A program made the translations under genes and the position numbers. From Siphonodentalium dalli (lineage: Eukaryota > Mollusca > Scaphopoda > Gadilida > Siphonodentaliidae): DNA of 64,000 nucleotides. Each line of letters starts with the position of its first letter. The stretch's first letter is position 1. The stretch is from the NCBI GenBank assembly GCA_032622095.1, contig CP136066.1:50378911-50442910 (forward strand), written 5' to 3'. Positions 18,611 to 30,100 of this stretch are shown here, piece after piece. Below the pieces are notes generated by a model. It was not told the DNA's origin. It saw nothing but the letters and a program-made list of their open reading frames with translations, and searched no databases.

Positions 18611-18741
18611 CATCTTACTAATTTCTGTTAATCTTGCACGTGTTATATCACTTATTTTCCATGTATTCCTCTGTCTATTTTATCTTTATATTTACATGTA
18701 GGTTGTCCTGCACTAATGTGTGTTAAAAGATAACTATTACG

Positions 18742-18769
18742 TATCTTATCTTATCTTATCTTATCTTAC
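18742..18769. repeat. TTATC microsatellite
   Basis: Five or more copies of TATCT/TTATC. It may be the 3' tail of the dispersed repeat to its left. Confidence 0.8.
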
Positions 18770-19727
18770 GATAACAGTCAGGTCACCTTCACATGTAGAA
18801 CAATTCGGATAAACAAATAAACAGAACATATGAGAAAGTATTAAGTGGTTGATGTCAGTGTCGGGTGCACACAATACGGAATCTATGGATTGTCGTGAAT
18901 GACAATAAAACCACCAGTGGTCTTCCCTGCAGACACACGCAGCCCACATGCATTTCCATTAATTGCCAATACTTGTTCCTCAATAATCTACTTCACGGTA
19001 TGTGTGGTCCCAGCTCGAGATTGCATTCATATTTGTGAGCTTATATCGTACTCTCGTGTGCCTATTAATTGTGATGGCCAACTAATAGTGATGGTGGGAC
19101 GTAGGCTGAAATTAAAAATAGTGACGGCAGTTTAACTCTATATGTCTCAATGCCAAATAATATTGATCGTTGAGAATTTTATCCAAAATTTATAATCATG
19201 CTGATATCAGGCATCTGAGATTATATAAAGATTTAATTAATTGCCCGGCAGGAATTACTCCAATGTAACAGTCGCAAAGCAAATTTTTTCACAAAGTCTA
19301 TTAAATCATGCAATTTCAAGATTGGACCTCCACGTAGAGTGAAATACAACATGCTGACGTCCCGCTTGACCCTTTTTATACTGAATTTAAACAGTTATCG
19401 ATTATACATTCGAACGGTGTTATTAATTTGGAGAGGTGTTCGGGTATTAAAAGCAGACGACAGACAGATCAAAAAGAAACACAAGAGCAGGATGATTCAT
19501 ATTAATTGTTGGGAAATGTTCAGATAATAATGGTAAACATATGGTCATTTGTTGAACTTATTGTCTGAACATTTCCTAAGGGAACTACTCGCCAATGAGT
19601 ATTTAGTATAGAAAGGGTTATAATGCTTAAACTCTATAAACCGAGAACACAGAGTTAGAATAATGACACGTTTAATATGTGAGAATGGTAAAAAATATCA
19701 TCGTTAATGGCGTTAACTCATAATGTA
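18770..19727. other. No gene recognised
   Basis: AT-rich spacer. A short inverted repeat around 19,505-19,580 (GGGAAATGTTCAGATAATAA against TTATTGTCTGAACATTTCC) is the only structure I see. Confidence 0.45.
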
Positions 19728-22140
19728 GTCATTATTATTGTTTATTTCAGGCAAGGTATGCCCATATATGGAAATCAAACATACAATTACATATATAGAA
19801 TTTGGTTCCAATGAAGGAATAAATCAGACTTATAAATAATATCTGATTGACATATAGCATTTAACAACTCGTTACCAGATGTAAAAACTCTCTCTCGAAA
19901 TGCATACACACCCTTTCGTATCAACATTGCCAAGGAAAACATTTTATCTCTTACAAACATCCCACTCGCACTACATGACCTTTCATACCCAATAAACTTT
20001 CTGTAACCGTTGTTGAAACAAACAGTGAGTTTTTAAAAACATTTGCTGGTATAGTTAAGCCAAAGATGAGCACAATATAATGGTGATACATACATTTGGA
20101 ATAAATATTTCTTAACATCAAGTGAACATCTGTAAAATTTTCTTATGAGTATATTTGAACGTGTGCAGATAGAACGATACTGGCGCATAATGTCATCATT
20201 ATCAGAACAATCAACATTGAGTATGTGACCAAGATACTTATAAGAGGACACGAACTTGAGTTCAGTGTCGTTTAATATGAGTTTTGGAAATGTCCGAATG
20301 TGCAGGGATTTTGGAATGAAAGCCATCCCAACCGTCTTTTGGTTGTTATATACCAAATCAATAGCATTAGCCTCTTGTTCACATATTCTCAATAATCGAC
20401 GTAGTCCTTCCAGAGATGGAGCCATAATACACATATCATCTGCATAAGACAAATGATTAATTTTCACATTACCAATCATACAACCCGCATTACTGGTGTT
20501 GAGCCTATGGCTTATCTCGTTCATGTAAATGCTGAATAGGTGAGGACTCAATATGTCTCCCTGACGAACACCACTAGTATAGGCCTGAAAAAAGTTGAGT
20601 ACGATTGTCCCCATCTTACATTGTATCTCTGATTCATGAACCAGTTTCTGAGAATGCGAATAATTGCCGGTGGAATCGATCGTTTCTCCAGAAGATGTAA
20701 TAGTTTTTCTTGATTTACTCTATCGAAAGCTTTACGTGCATCCAAAAAGCACAAGAATACTGGAGTGTTCTTTGAAGTATAGTGCCTTATTACTTCTTTC
20801 AGTGTGAATATACAGCCGTCAGTCGAGTGTTGTCTCTTGAATCCAAACTGGTTGTCTGGTGTATACAGCTGCTCTGAAATTCTACTCAAAAAGATATTTT
20901 CTAAAACTTTAGACATAACGCACGATAACGCCACTGGGCGATAATTATCTTTGTCTGCAACATTCCCTATTTTATTTTTTAGAATCGGCACGATCGTCAC
21001 TTTCAGCATGTCAGGTGGAAGATTCCCATGCTTAATTATAGCACCCATAACAGCGATGAGACACTTGAGAATAAATTTGTCGCAGTATTTCAGATGTTCC
21101 GCCGTTATACCATCTGGACCAGAGGATTTACCATCCTTGAGTTTGTTCAATGCCTCTATCATCTCGGTTTCAGTGATCTGCACTACTGAATCATCCTGCG
21201 AAGAATCAAAGCTGTTACCAATCGAGTGTCCTTGAAGGATGCTCGATGGTTCTTCGTTGCCAGAAAAGAGTTGTCTGAAATGACCTCCCCACATTTCTGA
21301 AATTTCTACTTCGCCATTAGACCCACCAACCGAAGTTGCGTTTCTGCATATTGTTCCGTTTGAGACACATTTCCAAAAAGAATTCATATCCTTGCTATCC
21401 ATGTGTTTAGCTAATTCGTTGGCTTTAAGCTGCTCTGCATTAGATTTGCATTTCCTTAGATATGATTTAAACATTGATCGACATCGACACATTCTTTCAT
21501 AAATGTATCCATGTCGAGGTCGCCCCTGGTTTACCCATGTAATGAAGGTTTCCTTTGCCTTTTCATGTAATCGCTTCACATAGGCATTCCATCCGGGTAC
21601 GAAACGAAACCTGTATGTACCATGTATATCTACTATGACGGACTTGGTAGCTGATTCCTTTAAAGCACGAACAATTTGTTGATAAACTTCATTAATCCGA
21701 ATCGAAATTCTTTCTTTCATGTCGGGATTTTTTTCGTCATCAGCATCTTCCGTTAGCACTCCGAGGTGAATTTTCTTCAATAACTGCCCAGAAAGATTAA
21801 TGTATTTTTCCATTTGCTCTGCATTGGCTCGTTTCCAATTTATCTTATGTTCTGTTGTCGCATAAGGCGTATGTGGATTATACCTTGGGAAAAGTTGTGA
21901 TTTCAACGAAACGACCAATGGGAAGTGGTCAGATGTCATGTAATCGCAATCTACCTCCATTGAACAGACAGCTGAGTCCATTGACTTGCTAGTTATACAA
22001 TGATCCAGCCATGACACTGAACCGTATCCTGAACTGAGAAACGTGAATGTGTTAGACGCAGGTCCAAAGAAATTGACATCCGATAATACTAAAGATGATT
22101 CTTCGCAGAATTCGAACAACTGACTCATATTACCCGTCAT
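19728..22140 (-). mobile_element. 5'-truncated LINE: endonuclease end plus reverse transcriptase
   Basis: Minus-strand non-LTR retrotransposon ORF2 remnant. From 22140 the C-terminal half of an apurinic-type endonuclease is present (SDVNFFGP, SWLDHCITS, YMTSDHFPLVV), then a linker, then reverse transcriptase (LKDGKSSGPDGI, NYRPVALSCV, FLDARKAFDRV, and LSYADDMCIMAP with the catalytic YADD). The frame changes within a six-base A run at 20588-20593 and a TAA interrupts it at 20035-20033, after which the frame stays open to 19789-19787. A 3' end with AATAAACAATAATAATG follows at about 19,728. The N-terminal endonuclease is missing. It is jockey/CR1-like in layout; the exact clade is uncertain. 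It is dead and unrelated to the Polinton. Confidence 0.9.
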
Positions 22141-22927
22141 AGTTATATAGTTATTATGTTGACTTGTCCATCGTAGGAAACAGACTTCATACTAGCAGCT
22201 GGAAAGTTGGAAAAATATCCTCACACTACACTCTAGTCACTACTGTGTGCTGAGACAGAATGAGAGATGTTTTTTTCCGTTTCCTTCACTGACCCATTTC
22301 ACCTGACTCATTTACTCGCCAGTTTCCTGCACTTCACATGTGTGTCACTTTTGTGCAATGGCTAGAATTTATTCCTGAGACTTAAGACTAAAATTTAATC
22401 ACTAAATCATCCAGAGTTAAAACGCCCTGTTCTGTATCTGTAGCAATAAGTCACACACTGAGGCACCACTGCCACCAGTTGTCTTCTATGAAAAGTTTTA
22501 TGGAACAATGAGAGAGCACTTATTTTCCTCTCCAAATGATTTCCGCTTTGAAGGTGTCAATATCTCATTGTCCCCAACAATAACCAGTCCAGATGAAAAC
22601 AGACTTAAATTTTAACAGAACAAGTCAAATCACCTTCATTTTCTTAATTTTGACATTTTAACAGATTCATCATTCAATGATTTATAATATCATTATGCCA
22701 TTTATGATTCATGATTCAAAGTTACATTGGGTTGCAGTTTCAGTTGTTCTTTTGTTCCAGACGTCAACAAAGTCTTGCAGTTTGATTCACGTGCAGTTTT
22801 CTTCTTGTGGAAATATCCGCTTGTAATTGTAGGCTATGTATATAATTTACATGTATGTATGTGGGCTGTACATAACGTCTTTCACTCAAATCACTGTTTA
22901 AGTTTCACTAATTACCCTGGCCTGCCT
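22141..22927. other. No gene recognised
   Basis: Sequence upstream of the truncated LINE. Short random frames only. Confidence 0.45.
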
Positions 22928-22931
22928 TTAA

Positions 22932-23514
22932 AGGGGTACTGTACGCCATTTTCATTAAATTTCCGGTGACAACAACGATCTAATATCGATAATATATAGA
23001 AACATAAGTAATTTGAGTCGAAGATGTATTCTGTAAACGCTCAGGTTAATAGGCTATCTTAAAATTTAATAATTTAAAAGTTAATAATTTGATATAAATT
23101 GAATTTATGACTGGAGCCATAAAATGGGGTCAATTAAATTACGAATTTGCGTAATCAAATAAAGTAAATGAGGGATACTGGATTGTTAAACCGATCGCAC
23201 ACACGATCGCTTAAAATATTATGATGATACGGGGAGAACACTCAAGCCACTCACTGACTAGCGACGATACAATAACTTAAATGATTATATGGGACTAGTA
23301 TGCCTATAATATAACTTTTATTTGATTCATTTGGTTGAAAACTGTACAAAAATTACTCGACAACGACAATTTGTATTTTTGCATTCCGGTAAATTTGTCA
23401 TCCGTAACACTACTTCGTACTCAACAGACTTTCAAATAATGAAAAAAGTGTTACCTTATTCTCAGACTCGGAGACTATAGAAACCAACAACAACATTTGG
23501 CGTACAGTACCCCT
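22932..23514. mobile_element. TTAA-flanked inverted-repeat element, 583 bp
   Basis: Terminal inverted repeats AGGGGTACTGTACGCCA and TGGCGTACAGTACCCCT are flanked by TTAA on each side (22928-22931, 23515-23518). The interior is AT-rich and non-coding. The end sequence recurs at about 46,725-46,737 and 58,660-58,683, so this is a family. TTAA suggests a piggyBac-type mobiliser. Confidence 0.85.
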
Positions 23515-23705
23515 TTAAGACCCTATAAATATGAACACAAAGAGAAGGGACAAGGCACCATTTTGGCATCAAAATAATTTATTTTGCTGGATAATGTTCA
23601 CAATGAATTGACACTTATGAACAAATAAATAATCTTACCACTCGCCTGTCATACCTCATTCATACACATACCATACACACCATACATTCCTGGAATACGC
23701 CTCAG

Positions 23706-23852
23706 TGATGTTTCACCACCAAGCCATCGGCCGCCAGAAATTCATACTGAGTATTGGGGTGAAGAGGGAGGAGCCAAAGGCCAGTGGAGTCATCTGGACT
23801 ACCGGTCACTTTGGCCAGAAGATGTGGGTAACACTATCTCCTGAAAAGGAAG
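23706..23852 (+). CDS. Possible host exon of unknown gene
   Basis: A frame of about 49 codons (MFHHQAIGRQKFILS, SGVIWTTGHFGQKMW) is bounded by an AG (CGCCTCAG) and a GTAAGA donor, with base composition richer in G and C than the flanks. It reads like a protein exon but I recognise no family and find no partner exon nearby. It could be a chance open frame or part of a mobile element. Low confidence. Confidence 0.25.
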
Positions 23853-25789
23853 GTAAGAAATGGGAGAGACATCAGTATCAAATTCTAAACAAAAATAACA
23901 TCACTAAGGCGAGTCCACTTAAACAATAATTTACAATGTCAGTAAAGCATATATATGTGAGAACTACAACATAATTGAACCAATGCATTATATGTAGGGT
24001 GTTCTCTCATTTGTATTGACTTTATTTCACGCGCTCACATATGTATCTAACTTACTAACTAACTAACTAACTAATATACTACCATATGATCAACAGTAAT
24101 TTAAATGCAATAATAGAAAACATGGCTGGATGTAATATGTATTATCTATCACAAATTAATAAACATATGAGACAATTCATGGTACATATCTAACAACTTG
24201 TATGAACATATTTAGTTAGCACTCTAGATCCTCCCCAGTTGAGGTGCAAACCTCCATCACTAGCTACGAACAAATGCATCAAAGGAAAATCAGTTTCTCT
24301 CTTAATGCGAGGCTTATATGCTCTAAATCAATTTAATATGAGGCTTGTGGTATAATTCTTATAATTCGTTGTTGATATCAATAACTTTAGCTTCGGTGTA
24401 TTCAAAATCAACTGATCAGCAAGGATGCTATTATAAGATAACTATAAGTATATTTTGACAAGTAATTATCTGATCGTTGTATAAGGACATTGAATGATCA
24501 ACAGAATATTTATGGATGTTCGATGTCCCGGCATGAACAAAAATATACTGATAACTGATACTCCCCTTTTTTATACTCTGAATGATTCTTTGTATCGATG
24601 CTCTACTGATGTTCAACTGTAGTATCATTTTTCTCAGGTGACATATTTACAAATTGAATCTGATATCAACAATACTGCAATGGAAACACATTATTAAATA
24701 TATGACCTACAATTGTAAAATATACTCTTCTGTTAATGCTCTGGTGGTCATTTCAACATTACATTCCAATCCTATTTCTAAGTAAATCTTGAAGCATCGC
24801 TTTTTCAATCTCCATGAATTTGAATTACCGGTAGGTCATACGGTGCACCACATATAACAGTGGTTGTTGTCCCTATTCTCAACTGTGGGATGAATACTTT
24901 GGAGGATTTCAACCACTCATATTGATTAGTTCCTTTATGTTTTACCTGGGATAGGCGAACACATGAATGTTTGAATATTAAGACTGAGCAAATGAAGAAT
25001 TGTCAATTATTATTGAAGGTATTTTCAATTGCCTCTCTAGAAATTGATTAGTTTTGATAACTGAATTATAGCAACAACTATGTTATACATGATACGTCCA
25101 TATTCATGCTCAAAATGGGGACTGGACAACGTTATCGATGCCTCAAGTAATGAGATGAGTTGAGAACAATGCAAAACATTCACTTATGTGAAATTACATA
25201 TTTATATCTTTATTGCATGTAATTTGAAGATTGGATTGGAGATCTTGTATTACATGTGCTTAATATGTAACAACATAGAACTTTACATGAAGAATGAATT
25301 ACAGGTGTACAAGTATATATATTGATGCTCTGTATTACAGATGATTAGATAACAATTTGACTGTTTTATCTTCAACTTTATATCGCCAATCTATCTTGTG
25401 TGCATATGAAGTACGTTCAAAGTTAAATTTGAATTACAAATTTTCCGTAAAAGACTTTCAAGTTGTTGAACTAACATTACAGACTACATGTCTCTTAATT
25501 CTGAGTCGGATAAGATATATAATATAAAAACAAGTATCAATATGTAAATGTCTAATTAATACAATATATATGACTTGTTTTAAATTGCATCGAAGTGACA
25601 TTTAAATGGCATACACTAATGTATAGGGTTGCGGAACAATTATGTTGCCTCCTGATGGGCAGCACATTGCCAAATATTTAACTGTTTCGAAAATGCCATG
25701 GATGTCATCGCATGACACAATATATATATAAATTCTGATATGTTTTTTGAATCGTAAAATAATGTCAAAGTTGCCGCGATCAAATTGTC
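23853..25789. other. AT-rich stretch without genes
   Basis: No supported coding region. A short ACTA microsatellite lies near 24,050-24,075. Otherwise I see nothing structured. Confidence 0.5.
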
Positions 25790-25794
25790 TCGGC

Positions 25795-26255
25795 ATCAAA
25801 ATGCTCGGATGGTGTGAAATTGTCTGTGGGACGTTAATAACACCTGTATATGCACCAAACTTGCCCGAAGGGTGTCGAATTGCCCGGGTGTCGTGAATTT
25901 GCCCGGATGCAACGAATTTACCAAGTGGTCATGAAATTGTCCGTTTATTATGTCGATCTTCCCCATGCGGAGGGCATAATAATAGCGTGAATTGTAAATT
26001 GCCCGGAGGGCATCAAAGTTTTGTAGAACGTCGACATTGCTAAAGTGCTTCAAAATCATTGTTGGACGTTAAAACTGCTTGATGTGCATCACAATTCTCG
26101 ATTGGCATCGAAATTGCCAGATTGGCGTCGAAATTGCCAGATTGGCGTCGAAATTGCCCGATGGGAGTCGAAATTGCCCGGTCGGCGTCGAAATTGCCCA
26201 GTGGGCGTCGAATTTGCCCGGTGGGCGTCGAAATTGTCCAATGGGCGTCGAGATT
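25795..26255. repeat. 20-bp minisatellite (GGCGTCGAAATTGCCCG type)
   Basis: From 26101 to 26255 about eight good copies of a 20-base unit (CGTCGAAATTGCCMGRTKGG). From 25795 to 26100 the same unit is present in strongly diverged form, so the array has an old left part and a recently homogenised right part. Open frames crossing it are artefacts. Confidence 0.85.
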
Positions 26256-27105
26256 TCCGAAACAAAGCGAGAGGACCGAGTCACTAAAACAATATTTAAA
26301 ATGTAATATGATGTATATAGTTATTTACTAAAAGACTCGCTTATGTTGCTATAGGAAAGTCATGTTTATCTATTGTCTCTGCTATAAAACTAACCATTAA
26401 TATCGTAATAAAGACATGGTCATATATTCAAATAGGACAACTAAAATCGAGCTTCCTAAACATAAGTGAAAAGTGCGAGTCACTAAAACAAAATCTAAAA
26501 TGTAATATGATATATATATATATATAGATTATGCACTAAATCTAGAGTAAAATATAGCTTTTTCAGACATAGAAATCCAATTCGTTGAAGATAGAAAAGT
26601 CGAGAAGTTGGCTCCCAGCCTCCCGCATGGTCGGGAATCGATTGCCATATGACAGTGGCTGACTATAACTAAGGTAGAGTGAATGGTCACAGGTTAAACG
26701 TACTCAGGTTAAAAGAGCTAAAAATGTCAGCAGCCGTGTACAGTGAAAGGTCACGACCTCTGAGTACATTTAACCTGTCACCTTTGGTTAAATATACTCA
26801 GAGTTTAAATGAACTCAAAGGTAATCGGCCATGTAATTAAATATTTTGAAGCCAAAATAGTACCTTGTTCAACTTCACCAAATTCTAGAACCCGCACAGG
26901 GCTACTAAAAATAAATGCTACTTCTCAACTTTGACCTCTGTGTGACCAATGGAGGATTCACCCGCGAGCAAGTGATTTTACATATTTCGCGGCCCTTTTG
27001 GATGTCATCTTTAATAATTTCTGCTCGGGACGGAGATTGACGGGATTTACCGAATTACTGCAAAAAAGTGCAACCTTATAGAATTATCTCCCTTATATTC
27101 CGAAA
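26256..27105. other. Upstream region of cornichon with small repeats
   Basis: Contains two copies of AAAATGTAATATGATRTATATA (26,297 and 26,495), an inverted repeat between about 26,680 and 26,790 (CAGGTTAAACGTACTCAGG against CTCTGAGTACATTTAACCTG), and the presumed promoter and 5' leader of the gene starting at 27106. I cannot place a promoter element. Confidence 0.45.
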
Positions 27106-27186
27106 ATGGCTTTTACATTTGCTGCGTTTTGCTACATTTTAGCACTCATCTTGTGCGCAGTTTTAATCTTTTTCGCAATTTTTCAC
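27106..27186 (+). CDS. CNIH1: Cornichon exon 1
   Basis: Codes for 27 residues ([10 protein letters not shown] to AIFH), phase 0, followed by donor GTAAGT. It is the first membrane segment. The ATG is in the family position. Confidence 0.92.
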
Positions 27187-30100
27187 GTAAGTGTGTGCGA
27201 ATAAATACATTGATTAAAATGGATAATTAACAGGTGTTCGTTTTCTCTGGAATCGGTCGACTCAATTTTTAAATCTCCAATTTTCGCACCATTTTGATTT
27301 TCGCAATGGTCCGAATGGATCACTTCACACTCACCAGGTCTGGCAAATGTGAGAATACAGCTACAATAGCTGTATTCAGCTAACCTAGCTGTATTCAGCT
27401 ATATATTATACTCTCAAACCGGCTGTTTTTCGATAATAAACTAGAAGCGCTAATTTGCGCATTGAAATTAGGCTACCATATTCTCCTGTCACCCTCAACC
27501 AAATCAAAATCGTCGCTTGTTTTCTGACAAAGTGTTGCCTTTTGTCGGCACGGCGATGGTGATTATGCGTGAAAACTTACTACGGCGGTCGATATCGGTC
27601 ATAACGGTTTAATAACTCTCTTATGCAATGCAGAATACCTTGAAAAATACATTAAATACAATATTTATCACCGAAGATGGAACATCTTAATCATTCCCGG
27701 AAGTGTCAATATGATGCTGCTAAAACGCAGTTTGGTTCGTACGTTAAAACAGGTAAAAAGGGGAACATCTCTAGCCAGAGTTTAACTGAGCGAGTTCCAC
27801 TCACTGCTTGAGCTGACTCTCTCCAAAAATATGGAAACCCATACAATAACATGTATGTCGAATCGCGAAAATACAGATAACAATGTTATGTTTAGTAAGT
27901 GTTCACACATTATATATTTTCCCGCCAAAACAGATTGAATAGTTCTGACTCGCTAACGACCAGGACTTCATGTTTGAAATACTTCAGAAATGATATAAGT
28001 CACATTTTCATTTCAGTTGTCCCTATGTTGTGCCATACACAGGGAAGGATCCAGAGATTTTTTGGGGACACCTGTTCTGTATTTGAGTATGTCCCCATAT
28101 AAATTTGGATGTTAAAATATTCAGTACTGGACACTTGATTGTGCAAATAAAGGCTCTATATAATAGACTATATAACATCTGAAGGTTGATGATTTGCATT
28201 ACTAGTACATGTTGTTGAATTATAGAAAAATTCCTTGAAAATATGGAAAATCCAACTTGAATAAATACTATCCACTTGGAATTTGGGCCTCCAGAGTTTG
28301 GGAGCCCAAACCTGTAACAGGTATCAAAACATCCCTGGATCCTTCTCTGGCCATACATTTGCAATATGCCGCACAATATCTGTATATACCGTTATGAATA
28401 GTTGATTGTCAGACGATTGGGACCTTGGACGATTGGGACCTCGGACGATTGGGACCTTGGACGATTGGGACCTCGGACGATTGGGACCTTGGACGATTGG
28501 GACCTCGGACGATTGGGACCTTGAGTCAGGACGATTGGGACCTTGAGTAATTGATTTCTTCAGTTATATATAAGACGATCACCTTTATTATTTCAATACT
28601 AGCAAGTTATTCCGATTCTATCCGTATTCTATCGTTTTATGTTTGGTTAGTTTTTATACATTTCCACAGAGAACTAGGTATGCTAAAATTTTGTAGCCCA
28701 GTAGAACATTTTCGTCGACATTTTACGATTTTACCAAATTTGTAATTATTGTGCGCTTGCGCATATCTATTGCGCAGGCCGATGGTCACATACCAATCTA
28801 CCCGAATAAATGTTGTCGGTGTCTTAGGCAATATATATATGGAATAAGACAATATGTCAATTTACTATAGTTGATAGGACACGCGCGTAATACGCCGGAC
28901 TGTAAACAGATGTGATCTGGGCAAAGCGGATCATTCATAACATGACTAACTTCCGGTACACATGCGTAGATTAAGTGAATTTGGACAAATTTAGTTCGAT
29001 GTGTCGACAAAACTCGTGCCTTGTCGGAGCATGACCATAATTGGAAACTTGAGCGATTGAAAACACTCGATATTAATTATTTGTGATAAATATGTATTAT
29101 TGTAATAAATAAAACTTAAAAGCATATGAATTGTTGAATATTATTCCATTTTCAGAAGGATTCGTTTGCTGATCCGCTTTGCCCGATGTGGTGATCCGAT
29201 TTGCCCAACAGTCGGGCAAAGCGGATCAAAATTAAAAATCACCATAGCAACCAAACCAATAGATGTATCGCAATGCATCATACGTCAAATGTTATGCCAT
29301 CATGATTAGAAACTGACAGTGCTAATAATTATGATTGCCGGTTGCATTTTGTATATTACGGTATAAACATATATTAACTTGAATAAGGTCCCAATCGTCC
29401 GAGGTCCCAATCGTCCAAGGTCCCAATCGTCCCGAGGTCCCAATCGTCCAAGGTCCCAATCGTCCAACGTAAGGTCCCAATCGTCCAAGGTCCCAATCGT
29501 CCAAGGTCCCAATCGTCTGGATACCTGAATAGTTACCAGTATCACTCACAAACCGCTAGTGGTATGTAATTCTAAATGCTTGATATAGGCACAGTCCTAG
29601 GAATCACTGTCCATGTAATATTAAATTTGATTAAAATATAACAAATAGATACATCTACATCTACATCTACTTGGTACTCCATCGCCCTCAATGTGCTGAG
29701 GATTATGTGGAGGCGCATGAGATTTAAAAACATAAAAGCATATTTTTTGGTTATTTTGATAATTTATTAAAATATACTGGATCATTCATGGAGTATGGGT
29801 GATCAAAATTAAATAATCGTAGGGGCTTGAATAAGAATCGTAGGGGGTGGATTTTTTCTCCAAAATTAACAATCGTACGGGTACGGTTATTCGGATCACT
29901 AGAGTAAACAGATATAACTAGAATGCACTCACTGGAGCTGCCTATACTTGCGCCCATCACACATTTGGCATGTTGTGTTGTGTCTTGCCAACAACAGTTT
30001 GAACCACGGGTGCTGGCCCCTCGTTTGAGAGATCGATAAAAAAAATCTAGATATCAAATCTCTGTTCATCCATCGCTGAAATAGTTGTGTGTACGGACAT

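Noticed and set aside
26045-26331. Several overlapping frames with RRNCPVGVE-type repeats
   Set aside because: All three frames are open on a 20-bp minisatellite, which is not coding behaviour.
28410-28552. Regular repeats that could suggest a CRISPR array
   Set aside because: Units are contiguous with no unique spacers, in a eukaryotic intron; it is a minisatellite.
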